Source: Vitellaria paradoxa (taxonomy: Eukaryota > Streptophyta > Magnoliopsida > Ericales > Sapotaceae). Taken from it: a stretch of DNA of 64,000 nt. The translations under genes and the position numbers were made by a program. Under the pieces are notes generated by a model that had not been told where the DNA came from, ran no database searches, and worked only from the letters and a program-made list of their open reading frames with translations. The DNA is taken from contig CM034233.1 in the NCBI GenBank assembly GCA_019916065.1, forward strand, positions 5,338,516 through 5,402,515, read 5' to 3'. Positions 1 to 12,500 of the stretch are shown here, one piece after another; the first letter of the stretch is position 1; the number at the start of each line of letters is the position of its first letter.

Positions 1-450
1 TTAAATGTTTTCATAGTTCCACACATAAACCTCTGGGATTGTAGTCTATATTTTGTGTTGCCACTTGGATTGTGATCTATAGCAACATCAAGGAGGTTGC
101 ACAATGTCTTATGATGGTTATTTTTTCTGTGCTTCTTGACCTTTTACTCAAAAGTGGATGCTTTATCTTTGACGTCTAACCTGAAACCAGCAATTGATGT
201 GATATCAAATGAACTGCTGTCCTGGCTATTTCATTAGTGAATTTCAACCACTATGTGGTTTCCCAGCTCCTTGTCACTTCAGAGGTGTTAAAACCAGACA
301 ATAACTATTCTGCTATAATTTTTATTTTTATTTTTTAAGAAGTTTCGACATCTGTGAAGATTAAGTTAATATTGAAGATTTGCATGTGTATGGTTATAGT
401 TCTGCTCACCTTCTAAATGCATTGATTATGTTTATTTGGTGATTTAACAG
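1..450 (+). other. NPC1 intron sequence at window start
   Basis: AT-rich sequence with no coding match on either strand. The next downstream exon (451) starts in mid-protein, so this is the 3' part of an NPC1 intron. The later introns 488-597, 656-787, 899-1510 and 1579-2524 are likewise non-coding and carry only A or T homopolymers, for example the A run at 1682-1702. Confidence 0.6.
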
Positions 451-3400
451 GTGCAGTATTTTTTGTTTGCTTAATTGTCACATGCAGGTCAGTATCTTTT
501 TTTTCCCTGTTTTGAGCTTTATTTTTGTTTGCTAAATAAATTGCTCTCTTATTCAGAACATCTTTAACTTTGTTCTGTTCTTGCGTGTCATCTGTAGTTT
601 ATGGAGTTCCACAATCATCTTACTTGTGTTAGCAATGATTGTTGTGGATCTGATGGTAAACTTTCTTCCTTGACCACTAATTTATTGAAGCTCTACCATG
701 TAGCTAACTTTATGATTTGGCATTTCATAATTAATCCACTACAAAAAAGTTGTACCCTCTATTCACTTGGAAGATGAAACTCTGCAGGGTGTAATGGCAA
801 TTCTGAATATCCAATTGAACGCAGTGTCTGTTGTTAACCTTGTAATGTCAGTGGGCATTGCTGTTGAGTTCTGTGTGCATATAACACACACTTTCTCGGT
901 CAGTTTTACTCTCTTTCTAATTTAATGTTGATCTTGTCCTATAACTTCAAATAAATAAACAAATATAAGCTATGCTTTAATCATTTTCCTTTTTATGAAC
1001 CCCACTGGAATATAAAACATCAAAAACATATAAAAATATAATAAAATAAAATAAACATCAGAAAATTCCAAGAAAATAATGGTTTCACCATCACCTATGC
1101 TCACCAACTTTATTTACTGTCAATCAACTAAATCTTTTGTTGTGCATTAGAAAGGAATCAAGGTGTTCCATTTGGGTCACAGTAAACTTTGATGTGGAAA
1201 AGGATTGTCAAATATTCTTGTTCTTTCCATTTCAAATTGAGGGTTGTAACTAATCAGCTTTTGTTTCATTAGTACAGCATCAAGAGAAAAACACAAAAGG
1301 GGGAAAAAATTGGAAAGTCACTATAGACTAAAACTTTTTGTGATGTTTAAAGAATGTCAATTTTATGCCAGCCACGGAAACACTATGAGCATTTTTTGAA
1401 GGGGCAAAGATTTGTGAAAATGGATGTTAAAGATTACCGTTGGTGACTTGACGACAATTGAGTGAATAGAATGGATTTATTGTCTTTTGTTCTCACACAA
1501 TCTCGTGCAGGTAAGCAGTGGAGATAGAAACCAACGCACAAAGGAGGCTTTGGGTACTATAGGTGCTTCTGTTTTCAGGTATTTTTCTTCTCTTTGAGAA
1601 AGTTATGTATTTTACTATCTGGATGAATTAAGCCCTTGCGGTTTGCACCACTTAGCAATTCCTATAGTTTCACTCTTAACCCAAAAAAAAAAAAAAAAAA
1701 AAGGACATAAGACATTAGCCATTGACAAACAAGTTGGAATGGCATGCATGTCTGAACCAGTATGAATGAATATTGATGGGTAAAGCAACAATTCGAAATA
1801 ACCAGCAAAATTTATTTGAGTCAAACCTACTTTCTGATTTTGACTGACGGGAACAAATTCTCTTTTGTTACTTGCCATATCTCTATACAACTCAACTTAA
1901 CATAACTTTAGTCCCAAACTAGTTAGTATTTGCTATATGAATTCTCTTCATTCATTTTTTTAATGGATTATGTTATTTCATGCATATGAGAATACCTTCA
2001 CCTACTAAAAAAAATTGCCTTTATTGTTTTTTGTGCATTTAGTTTCTGCTTTCATCTTTTTGGTATATATCAATTGATAGATATGCTTCTCAGTGTATGC
2101 ACGAACAAGCTTGTTGCTGATTGTATATCGTATCATGTTCAATGCCTTACTGCCTTGTAAGCTCAAATCAAACATAATGACATGGTGTATTAATATTATA
2201 CATGCCTATATTTGGTATCATGGCTGCACATTTTTTTCCTTGCTAGTAACCATGTGCGTTTCTTTTTCTTCAAGCAAATGAAATTTCCGGCTATGTTTGT
2301 CTGTGATCATGAGTGAGTAGTTAATCTTCATGAGTACAAAGTGCATTCACAGATCAAATCTATCTAACAACTTGTCTGTTAAGCTTAATGCCTTCTGCAG
2401 TTCTCTGATCAGCTACAAAAATTCACTGGTTCTGTAGATCACAATAATTCTGTGTAGACATTTTGCTCCATCAACATAACAATAATTTTTAGTAACAAAT
2501 TCATTTGCCTTTGTATTTTTGCAGTGGAATTACACTCACAAAGCTAGTTGGAGTGATCGTTCTTTGCTTTTCAAGGACAGAAATTTTTGTGGTCTCTGTT
2601 CTACCCATTCAATTTTTTATCATCATGTGTCCTGGTTTGTAATTTAAACCTTATCATTATTGTTTTGCAGGTTTATACTTCCAAATGTACCTGGCACTGG
2701 TTCTTCTTGGTTTCTTGCATGGGCTGGTATTTTTACCTGTAAGTTATTTGCAAACCTCCTCTCTACGCGTTTCCGTGGCAGTCAGCATCCTACCTGCTTA
2801 CCTTTCTAGGAAAGTTGGTCTTAGTTACAAGCATTCCCCGTAATCTAGAGATGAATCACAGCGAAAGAATAAATGCTTGTGGTCCTTTTCTTTTTGTCTA
2901 CAAAAGACAACTCAATAGTAGAAGTAACCCCACAGAGCAATAATTATCTTAGAGTTTGGAGCCTTTTGTGGATTGCAAGCCCATAAGATGAACACGTGAC
3001 ACATGGTGTACACTGTGCCATGTCACCCTGTTTTGAGGGGTTCTGAATAGGCACGGAGCTTTTGAATGGGGATAGCACCTAGTGTGATTGCACCAAACCA
3101 CTATGCCATGATAGAAGAATTAGGCACCATACCAGGAGGGATGCTTCTCTTTAACTCCATTAACTAGTGAAGTTGGCAGCAGGTAACCTCCAAGTGTTAC
3201 CGCAAATGATACTATAAACTTTTGCCTCTGCCAAACTAGTTAACATAATCTAATGATTTCGCAATGTTTAGCTTGCAAATAACTCTTGAAACTCCACTTT
3301 TAAGTCTAGTGTCTACCATTTCATTAATTAAAAAAAAAAAAAAAAAGAGGTCCACCACTTCATTTGCCAATAACACTGCATCCAGAATCCAGTGGCCTTC

Positions 3401-6400
3401 TACAAAAGCATTGTGAGATTTAGAAATTAGAACTCACCACCTTCTCAAGACTATTGACAAATAATTTTGCATTAATTTATTAATGACCTTGCCAACTAGA
3501 GCAAGTGGTCTGAAATTGCGTATATCTTCTGCGCCACTTAATTTCATCCTGAGGTTCATGATATGAGCACATTTCCTTCCAGTTTATTGGGTAAATTGTC
3601 GATAGTCAGTTTATTCCTTATCATGATCCGATAGTTAATAGACAAATGACTAGGGCATGTCAAATAGGGCACCATTTGGCATCCCTAAACAACTCCAAAA
3701 ATCACTATAAAGCTTCAACAACCCCTATAAACCTCTAATTTTCCCACCATTACTAAATTTCAAAAGGTTTCAATATTTGCTAAAAAAAATAAAAAAATCT
3801 GGAAGTAGGTGTAACGAAATGCGTTAATTTTTTTTTTTTACAATCGGATTATCCAGAGAAGAGCTTGACTGCCCAATATAGGTTGTTGGTCATAGATGTG
3901 CAGCTTGCAAGGTGGGCTAGAAAAAAGAAGTCGTATAGATGCTCAAAGACTAAATGGTGGAACTTAAAAGGTGATAAGCAAGGAGCATTCAGGGAAAGAG
4001 TACTAGAGGAAAACATTTGGACGGTAAATGAGAGTGCAAATATTATGTGGGATAAGGTAGTAAAGTGTATTAGGAGAGTGGGGAAAGAAGTCTTAGGAGA
4101 ATCCAAAGGGAGTGCTCTGGCACAGAAAGAGGCATGGTGGTGGAACGAGGCCGTCCAAGACAAGATAAGAGTTAAAAGAGAGTGTTTTAAATCTTGGCAA
4201 AACGACCGAAATGAAGCGAACTTGGAGAGGTATAGAGAAGGTAGAAGAGAAACCAAAAAGGCAGTTAGTGAGGCTAAGACAAAGACATTTAAGGATTTAT
4301 ATAGGCGACTTGACACTAAGGAGGGCGAAAGAGAGATATTCAAGCTTGCTAAATCTAGAGATAGACGGACCAAGGATTTAAACCAAGTTAAATGTATCAA
4401 GGATGAGGATGAAAAGGTATTAGTAAAGGAAGAGGAGATAAAGGAGCGTTGGAAGAGCTACTTCTACAAGTTATTTAACGAAAGCAGTAGTAGTGACATA
4501 TATTTGGGGCAGTTTATCACTTTTAGGGAAGAATTAAATTTTATGTTTTATAGGAGAATCAGTAGGGAATAAATAAAAGAAGTATTAAAAACGACGAAGA
4601 ATGGGAAAGCGATTGGGCCACATGGTATCCCTATTGAGGTTTGGAGATGCTTAGGAGAGGATGGCATAAGTTGGTTGACAAAACTTTTTAATGTAGTGCT
4701 AAAGAGCAAGAAGATGCCTGATGCATGGAGGAAAAGTATCCTTATACCCATATACAAGAACAAAGGAGATATTCAGAACTGTGCGAACTACCGCGGGATT
4801 AAATTGATGAGTCATACGATGAAATTATGGGAAAGAGTTATTGAGAGAAGACTAAGAAGGACAACAAACGTTTCAGAGAACCAATTTGGTTTCATGCCTG
4901 GAAGATCAACCATGGAGGCTATCTTTCTCTTGAGGAGGTTAATGGAACAGTATAAAGAAGGTCAAAAAGATTTACATATGGTGTTCATCGATTTAGAGAA
5001 GGCATATGATCGGGTTCCTAGGGAGATTCTATGGAGAGTATTGGAAAAGAAAGGAGCGTGTGTCGCATATATTGAGGCGATAAAGGACATGTATGATAGA
5101 GCCATGACATCTATACGGACGACTGGTGAATAACTAATGAGTTCCCTATCACGATTGGTTTACATCAAGGCTCAGCGTTAAGCCCGTACTTGTTTGCTTT
5201 AGTTATGGATGAGATTACAAGACATATTCAGGATGAGATGCCGTGGTGTATGCTATTTGCAGATGATATTGTTTTAGTAAATGGATGAGAGAGGAGGAGT
5301 GAATGCTAAGCTAGAATTGTGGCGGGATACGTTAGAGACAAAAGAGTTTAGGCTAAGCCGATGCAAGACGGAATATATGGAATGTAAGTTTAGTCAAAGT
5401 AGAATAACGGTAGTATAGAAGTAAGTTAGGCACCAAAAGATTGTAGAGAAAGATAAATTTAGGTACCTTGGATCTATGGTGCAACAAGATGGAGGGATTG
5501 ATACTGATGTAAGTCACAGGATTCAAGCTAGGTGGACCAAGAGGAGTACTTCGGGAGTTTTGTGCGACCGAAAAATCCCCCTCAAGGTGAAAGGAAAGTA
5601 TTATAAGGTAGCGGTTAGACCAGCGCTGCTATATCAATCAGAGTGTTGGGCAGTAAAGCATAATCATAGTCAGAAGATGGTAGTTGCGGATATGAGGATG
5701 CTAAGGTGGATGTGCGGGATTACAAGGAAAGATAGGATTAGGAATGAAGAGATTAGGAGTAAAGTAAGAATAGCACCGATTGAAGATAAAATGAGAGAAA
5801 ATCGATTAAGATGGTTTGACCATGTTAGAAGGCGTCCAGCAGAGGCACCTGTTAGAATGTGTGAAAGTATGGAGATTGTCAGGAGTAAGAGAGGTAGAAG
5901 AAGACCCAAGAGAAGCTAGAAAGAAACCATTAAACATAACATGACCTACCTAAATTTATCGAAGAACATGCCCCTAAATAGATTTAATTGGCGTCGACAA
6001 ATCCATATAGCCGACCCCACCTAGTGGGAAAAGGCTTGGTTTGGTTTGATTTGGTTTGGTTTATATTCTTCGTGTCGAAAGTTTTCAAACGAGTACCATT
6101 GTCGCTATTTTATGTGATTTTTTTTGAATCTGTGGAAACGGATTTGAAAATCGTTCCTACGGTTTGCTACTATTCAAAAAAAAAGTGCCAAAATTAACTC
6201 CAAATAACATTTCATCTCAATTTATCTTATTTTTTCTTACTCCAACTGAGACCTAAGTAAATTGCCAGTAACTCTGATTTTGTCTGCAGGTAGTTTTAAG
6301 CATCTTTGGTCCACCTTCAAGGAGTTTGACCACGGAGAAGCAAGATCAGCCACCAGTTCATAACATCTCTAAGATGATTCGGTGTATTATTATAGGACAT

Positions 6401-6433
6401 CCTATTTATGGGGTTAAATTTGCTCTTTATTAG
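451..6433 (+). CDS. NPC1: NPC1-like sterol transporter, 3' exons (partial, one frameshift)
   Basis: Niemann-Pick C1-type membrane protein of the RND/sterol-sensing superfamily, which in eukaryotes moves sterols out of late endosomes or vacuoles. Only the C-terminal membrane block is in the window; upstream exons lie before base 1. Exons read 451-487, 598-655, 788-898, 1511-1578, 2525-2591, 2671-2738 and 6290-6433. Recognisable pieces are [25 protein letters not shown] (the RND-type helix), [27 protein letters not shown] and [18 protein letters not shown]. The last exon encodes [12 protein letters not shown] and a tail that ends at TAG 6431-6433, longer than the usual short plant tail. All borders are GT-AG. 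Exon 2671-2738 is 68 nt where 69 is expected, so the frame breaks there. The last intron (3.55 kb) holds a LINE. The family call is firm; whether this copy is functional is uncertain. Confidence 0.85.
2671..2738 (+). other. Frameshifted penultimate NPC1 exon
   Basis: The preceding exon ends in phase 0 (TTT GTG at 2586-2591) and the last exon starts in phase 0, so this exon should be a multiple of three. It is 68 nt. Translation matches the family ([12 protein letters not shown]...) only if one base is missing near 2675-2677, where GTT TAT TAC is expected and GTTTATAC is present. Read as it stands, the frame reaches a TAG made across the junction with the last exon, which removes the last membrane helix. 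It could be a real mutation or a base-call error. Confidence 0.7.
3842..6062 (+). mobile_element. 5'-truncated, decayed RTE-type LINE in the NPC1 last intron
   Basis: Non-LTR retrotransposon remnant in the same orientation as NPC1. It begins inside the region after the endonuclease domain ([17 protein letters not shown], 3865 on). It continues through reverse transcriptase motifs: [20 protein letters not shown] (4738-4797), [15 protein letters not shown] (about 4881-4925), [18 protein letters not shown] (4982-5035), [20 protein letters not shown] (about 5162-5219) and the catalytic FADDIVL (about 5258-5278). A C-terminal part with WFDHVRRRP follows, then the typical plant RTE tail reading as IADPT and a TTTGGTTTGATT simple repeat. 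The ORF is cut by stops at 4570 and 5131 and by frame changes, and the endonuclease is absent, so it cannot move by itself. Exact ends are approximate; no target-site duplication could be fixed. Confidence 0.88.
6063..6180 (-). repeat. Fragment of the dispersed AGAACG...CGTTCT repeat family
   Basis: The DNA next to the LINE 3' end is the reverse complement of a stretch at about 22735-22850. Shared landmarks, read on the minus strand, are GGAACGATTTTCAAATCCG, CAGATTCAAAAAA, AATAGCGACAATGGTAC and CGTTTGAAA. The LINE therefore ends at or within an older copy of this repeat. The family is unnamed here; it has no coding capacity. Confidence 0.6.
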
Positions 6434-6889
6434 ATGCAATGTCACATGTAAATCAGTTGAAAACATAGTAGTAGCTTTCTACCTTCTTGTATAGCCTATA
6501 AGTAGCTTTCAAGTTGTAATGTTCCGTTGAAAGGAGGAAAGAAAGGATTGGATAGGAGACAAGCACAGGGCATGTTTTGTTTATGTACAGGTATGTTTGA
6601 TACGGTGAGAATAGCCGGAATAAAATGCAGACGAGTGGAAATGAGAATAGAATATATATAATGGAATCCAAATCAGGTAGGGCCGAAAAAAGCCATCACT
6701 GATCTTAAGAGCGGTCCCTTATTGTCCCAAGGTCAAACCTACCCGGCCTTCGAAGAGTTAAATTTACTTGTTCGAGTCCATGTGGGGCTTGATAACCGAG
6801 CCCAACTCAAGTGATTCTATTGTGAGCACCCAGGTAAATGTGCCCGTTAAGTTCTGAATTTTCTCATAATATCAACTGTGCTATAATGA
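6434..6889. other. NPC1 3' flank
   Basis: Downstream of the NPC1 stop codon. It probably holds the 3' UTR and polyadenylation signals, but no unambiguous AATAAA signal at the expected spacing stands out. No other gene was recognised. Confidence 0.4.
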
Positions 6890-7600
6890 GTTCTGGATTA
6901 CTAATAATGGGGCTGTAGTGGGCCAAAGTCTATGGTAAGGGCCATTTTTCACAGCAGTAGCTTACATTTTCAAAGATGGGCCCTGTTGGCCCTAAAGTTT
7001 GATCTATACCAATTCTTAACTTAGTAAAACGGGCCACATTGGCAGCAAAAAGTCTAAAACGGGCTTCACATTGCGCCATAAAAATTTAATCGGGCGTTAT
7101 TGTGTCATAAAAAATTAACGGCTTTACTAAGCCTTATATCTTAAATAGGTCATATTTGGCCACAAAAATTGAACGGCTTTGTTATTTTCGTAAAATTTTA
7201 AATGGGCCCTAAAAAATTTTAACGGGCTTTATTGGCCCACAAAATTTTTAAATGGGCAATGGATAATTGAAATGGGATTTTATTGGCCATAAAATTTTAA
7301 ATGGACCATAAATTTAAAAGGGCTTTACCGGGCCAAAGAGTTAAATGGGCCATATTGCATACAAATTTTAACGGGCTCTGTTGGGCCATAAATGTAAAAT
7401 AGGCCCCATTGGGCCATAAAATTTAAATGGGCTTGATTGAGCCAAAAATTTAAATGGGCCACACTAGGCCATGACAGTTAAAGGAGCTTTAAAATGGGCC
7501 ACATTGGGTCAAAAAATTTAAACAGCCCTTAATGGGCCACAAAAAATTTTTTAAGAATGGGAAATGGTCCATACCTTGGAGGAAGGCTTGAACCATTGAT
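6890..7600. repeat. Degenerate TGGGCC / AAATTTAAA repeat field
   Basis: About 700 bp in which a short motif recurs every 25-45 bases. A typical unit reads TTGGGCCATAAAATTTAAAT followed by GGGC, in variants such as aatgggccataaatt, acgggctctgttgggcc and atgggcttgattgagcc. I count roughly twenty or more GGGCC or TGGGC cores. Units have diverged in both sequence and spacing, so it looks like an old satellite-like or transposon-internal array rather than a recent tandem repeat. TGGGCC/T is also the core of plant site II (TCP-binding) promoter elements, but there is no gene immediately next to it to support a regulatory role. Confidence 0.65.
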
Positions 7601-9206
7601 TTCTTTATTGGGTTAACCGCCAATGGGCCCTAATTAATTAAATGGACTTCCTCAAAATTTTGTACTAAGGCCTTACGAGGCCAGTCTCAATATTCAGAAG
7701 CCCAGTTAGGGCCTTTCTTTCAAAAGGATCGTGACGTAATCATACATCTTATTCTAGAACCGGTGATTGTTGCCGCATCAGCAAAAACAGGGAATTCTCG
7801 GTCGGGTCATGTGCACAAAAAGGTCATTAATATCCACAAGCAAACATGCCAGTGTAAATATTGGATTGATATAGACCATACAGCCTGAAATGCTCTCCTG
7901 CCATAAACACTGCCATAAAATATTGGCACAAGGGGCCGAATTGGATCATAAAAGATTCAAAAATCATTTCCCAAGGGCCGGGCCAAAAAATATACATTGA
8001 CATTCGGTGGCATAGATTAACCTCATAAACCCAGTTCACTTTCCATAGTTTATAACTGCATATATATTATCAAATCACTTTCCCAGTTCACTCTATGATC
8101 AAATTTCAAATATCCCACCGCGATCCAAAATCAAATTTTCTCTTCCGATACTTTCGAGGGGGGGAAAAAAAGAGAGAGAGAGAGAGAGAGAGAAAATAAT
8201 AGAAGACATCCCCCTGTGTTTTGGAAGTACCAGAAAAAAAGGATAAATCTTGTATAGGCGTTCTTTTCAAAATAAGATGGTTTCCGAATCAGTTGACATT
8301 TCCAGAACTCAGCCTATTGAAGATTGGGCTTTGCCTTCGCCATAAATTCAGCTAGGTAGCTCAACCTGTCATACACCTCAATATAATAAGCTGTTGGCTA
8401 AACAAGAAACCACCAAACAAAACAAGGTAGCAATGCATTACATGCACGACAAAGTACATACACAATCCAAACTAGCAGGGTCTCACCAGAAGCGAGTGGA
8501 ATGAGAATGGGGCAACCCGGAAGAGGACAGAGAGAGCCAGTCTGATAAGTGAAGTATTAAATGCAATGTCCTAAATGTAATCAGGGTGGAGGTATTTATA
8601 GTGGTGAGGAAGTAGCTAACGATTGCAGGTTAGTAGAGGTTGTGTGTCAGACGAATGTGCGTCAATAGTGGTTTCAACTACACCCAAAAGGCCAATCCGA
8701 TATACAGGGATTCGGGATAAGATAACAGATCCTCAGACAATAGTCTAAGGCATCAAAAAGCTCAAGGGGTTAAAATCTGTGGTGGAACAAAACACTGGTA
8801 GTGGTGGTTGAGGTTATTAAATGTTGGCATAGACGCATTAAACGCATGGGTATCTCTCTCTTTCCTGGGGTTGATCAAGGTTGTGTCTCGACATTTCCCC
8901 ATATCTAACCACTAATCCACTTGTCCCCAATGGTCCCACGAGAGGGTGGAGTGGCAATCCTTGGGCCTTGCTCCTAACCCTAAGAGTTCACGCTGGTGTT
9001 GATGCTATAAATGAGCAGTCTTCAAGTTTATCCCAAAATGCCTCCAGTCATAAGGTACTCACTGCAAGAGTGAGGACCCATGGGCAAGGGGGTGGTGCCT
9101 GAAAGCCCATTCCCCATGCAGGGTATGATTTCATTTGATACAGCACAATATTGTCGTGGTTGGACAGCAAGGATGCAGTGGAGGCTGCACGGTATTGGGT
9201 AACCTA
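7601..9206. other. Intergenic, no gene recognised
   Basis: Mixed-composition non-coding DNA. The only clear structure is a GA microsatellite at about 8171-8194. Short ORFs here (for example around 7827-8039 and 8881-9102) show no family resemblance or splice structure. Confidence 0.5.
8171..8194. repeat. (AG)n microsatellite
   Basis: About twelve uninterrupted AG units following a G/A-rich run. It is a simple sequence repeat with no gene next to it. Confidence 0.9.
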
Positions 9207-9502
9207 TAGGGGTGAATTCGAGTCAAGTCGAGCCAAGTCGAGCTTTAAACTTATTCGAGCTTAACTCGACAAAAAAGAATTTAATTGAACTCGAAAATAA
9301 TTTGATTAAACCAAACCAATGCGTTTGGTCTAAAATATTATAAATATATATATATATATATAATTTTATCAAGCCAGCTCATGGGCTAAAGAGCTTTCAT
9401 GGACGAACTCTAGCTCAATTCTAAACGAGTCACAAACAGAGTTCGATTCGAACCTGCTCAAAAAAAAAAAAAAGCTTGGTTCATGAATCGTGACCAACCC
9501 TA
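9207..9502. mobile_element. hAT-like MITE of the TCGAGC-rich family
   Basis: A 296-bp element starting TAGGGGTGAATTCGAG and ending GTGACCAACCCTA. Its ends are short inverted repeats (TAGGGGTG against TAGGGTTG). Flanking 8-mers GTAACCTA (9199-9206) and ATTACCTA (9503-9510) agree at 6 of 8 positions, as expected for an old hAT target-site duplication. The interior is full of TCGAGC/GAGCTT palindromic words plus a TA microsatellite (9343-9362). It encodes nothing. The copy at 28509 belongs to the same family. Confidence 0.6.
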
Positions 9503-12500
9503 ATTACCTACAATGTTTGATACATTCAAAATATTATAATTCATAGTTATTTTACTATTCTACTTTTTAAATTATAAAAATATTCGTAAAAAAATAATTG
9601 AAAACATAAAATAACAGATAAAATTTCATCTATTAAGCAAATCATAACATCAATTTATAAATAATAAAAATTATTGCGGTTTCATATGGATTATATTATA
9701 ATTTTAAATTGAATAACCACCAATCCAAATTTAAGTTACTATTAAATAAATTTTTCTCACACTAAAGTAAAAATTTGAAAAAAAAAAAAAAAAAGAAGTG
9801 CTACCACTGAGCCTAGGATTGACTGGTAGTTTCAATAATATTATTAATGAGTGTTAGTGAAATTCTTTGTAATTAGAAAACAAAAAGTAAGTTTGGCTAT
9901 TAGTTAAATTCTTCATAATTAGCAAACAAAAATAAATAAACTTATTTCACCATTTCGATTCATTATGCATTTACGTAAATTGATAGAGAAGTTATATATA
10001 ACCATTTTTATATTTGGAGTTCTAATCAAAATTTTGAGATTAAGATAAGTAATATATATATAAATATATGGTATAGAGACTCCACTCCTCTTACAGTAAA
10101 TATGCCTTTCTAGTATGTATGTATGTATCTGGTAGCAACAGGTTTTAACCTATCTGCATATGTACATAAACCTGTGTGTCGGCAGGTACTATGTTAAAAT
10201 TTAGAGAGAGAGAATTCAGTTTAAAATCTTTTTATGTAAACAAGGGAGTTTTAGTAGATTGAGAATATTTGTCTACATTATTAGACAAAAAGAATTAAAG
10301 AAAAAGGAACAACGGAGCCTTTCCCTTTTTTTTTTTTTTTTTTTTGGGATAAATTTTATAAATTCATCTGACTCAGAAGTCAAGCAGTTCATAGCGGTCA
10401 ATATAACGACACTACAACAGCATTACCGGTACTGGCGGTACAATATCATTACTCAAGGCAATCTGACATTGAGTATCTTTTTAAACTATAAATTGCAAAT
10501 AAGAATTAAATAAATCATCATGTGACAAACGGGAACAATGTGAGGAAACAACCATGACACTGCATCTGGTAAAGACCAATACCAAGCTGAAAATTTAACT
10601 TGTTACAAGAATTCGATTTAGGCCGATACAAATTGAATGGTAGCAATTGAAGGAGGGGCCAAATGAAAAATTGGGATCAAGGTTAAAAATTTTAAAAACA
10701 AGATTTCAGAGCTGATATCTCTGTTATTTCCAGCAAGGAAAGCCTGAATCCAATGAGCTATGGGCTCAAAACCCAGCCAAATATGGGAGTAGTAGTCTAA
10801 AATTTATTGTCAAAACTTTCAGTAGAAGCGCCACCAAAAGGAAACCATACCATACAATTAAGTTTTGTCACTAACCAAGTAACTGAAATTCAGCAATTTC
10901 ATCCTAATTAAAAGTTTAGAAGCCATGCTCCAACAGGAAAGATAATAGGAAAATATAATAAATAAATAAATAACACAATAACACCAAACAAGCTCAATAT
11001 TGCGGAAAGAGGGTGACTACTCATAATAGAAATTATTATTTCTATCCTCTAAAAAATGGAAACAATTCTATCATAGCAGATGACAAATTCCCTAACATGA
11101 TTATCTAACACTAAAAATGGATTTGATAAGTAAGTTCACATAGGAAGCAGATGTGTTTGAATTTTTAAAATGAAGGGCTGCCAATTTAACAGAAAATCCT
11201 AACACAGCCATCTCATTAATTATCTTTAAGAATGGAACCCAATACAAAAGGGAATAGCTCACAAGGCAAGACGTCCAACAATGTAGAGAAAAACAAAAAC
11301 AATGTGGATGTGCATTAAAATCGTATCAGAATATATTTGTGAGAAGCATCTGATTCACTTGGTCCCATGAAGATTATTTGAAAGTCAAAGCCCATACACA
11401 AAGAGGGACATTTGATTTGCACAAAACAATCAGAATTAACATCCAATTTAAAATCTTCAATCCATTTTCAGTTTACACAATAACTTAGTTCCCCTTCCTT
11501 CATCTTACTTTGTCTTTAATGTCACATAACAAGTCACATGGAATGTGTTATATTACTTCCAAACAACCAGGCATCTAAAGAAATACTGCCACAACCTTTA
11601 GGCTTTTTCTCACACAACAGAAGTAAACAATTACAAGGTCTAACACCAATGCACAAAAACTACATGCCTGATCATGAACAGGGACCATTTAAATACGATA
11701 CATTGGAAGAATCATTAAAATTTTGTTGTTATAAAAAATTATGAGCAGAAACTGAAAGCAGATGGACAGTTTCATTCCAATAGAGAAGAAATCATGGTAA
11801 AAAGATGCTAATTGATGCTCTGGTAAGAAGATGCTAAGTGATGCTCATAACAGACCTGAGATTATTTTGATTGTATGAACCTTTGTAGCTACTGGCTTTT
11901 CCACTTCCACAAAACCTCTCCACTCAAAGCTGCTACTGAAGTTGTCCCATTTACAATTACAACTTCATCCAGTTGGATTTTTTAAACATCTGTACCATAA
12001 ATTAAGGATGACAAAATATGGAGTAATAACTATTTCCTTGAGCCCAAGCAAAGGCATAACACAACAATCCTTCAAACAACAGCAGAGTTGGAAATCATTT
12101 TACAAGTACAAATATGGCACTGAAAACTAGTTCTAGAAATATCCTCAACGAGCGCATACCAGTTCCATGAGCAGTTGAAAAATCTTCTCTAGCCAAATAA
12201 AAAAAAACCATTTAAACCAAGCAAATAAATTAGGATACAGTTAAGGACATTAGCAGCTGGGTTTATTAATGGGGGCACAAGGGACTTTAATGTTATAGCA
12301 CCATCACTTGTCACAGAACAACAGGAACATTGTGTCCAGCCTGTTGATCATAAAATTTTTGTTCTGAAAAAAAAAATAATAATAAATAAACGAATAGAAT
12401 AAAATAAAAAATATTGCGTGCCAGGCAGCTGATTTTATTGGAAGAGGGGGTGTAAACAAATGCTTAAAAGGTAACTTTCTGATTTGGCAACATACTGAGA

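Noticed and set aside
3849..4400. 183-aa minus-strand ORF, Ser/Leu-rich
   Set aside because: It is antisense to the LINE reverse transcriptase region, which has recognisable motifs on the plus strand.
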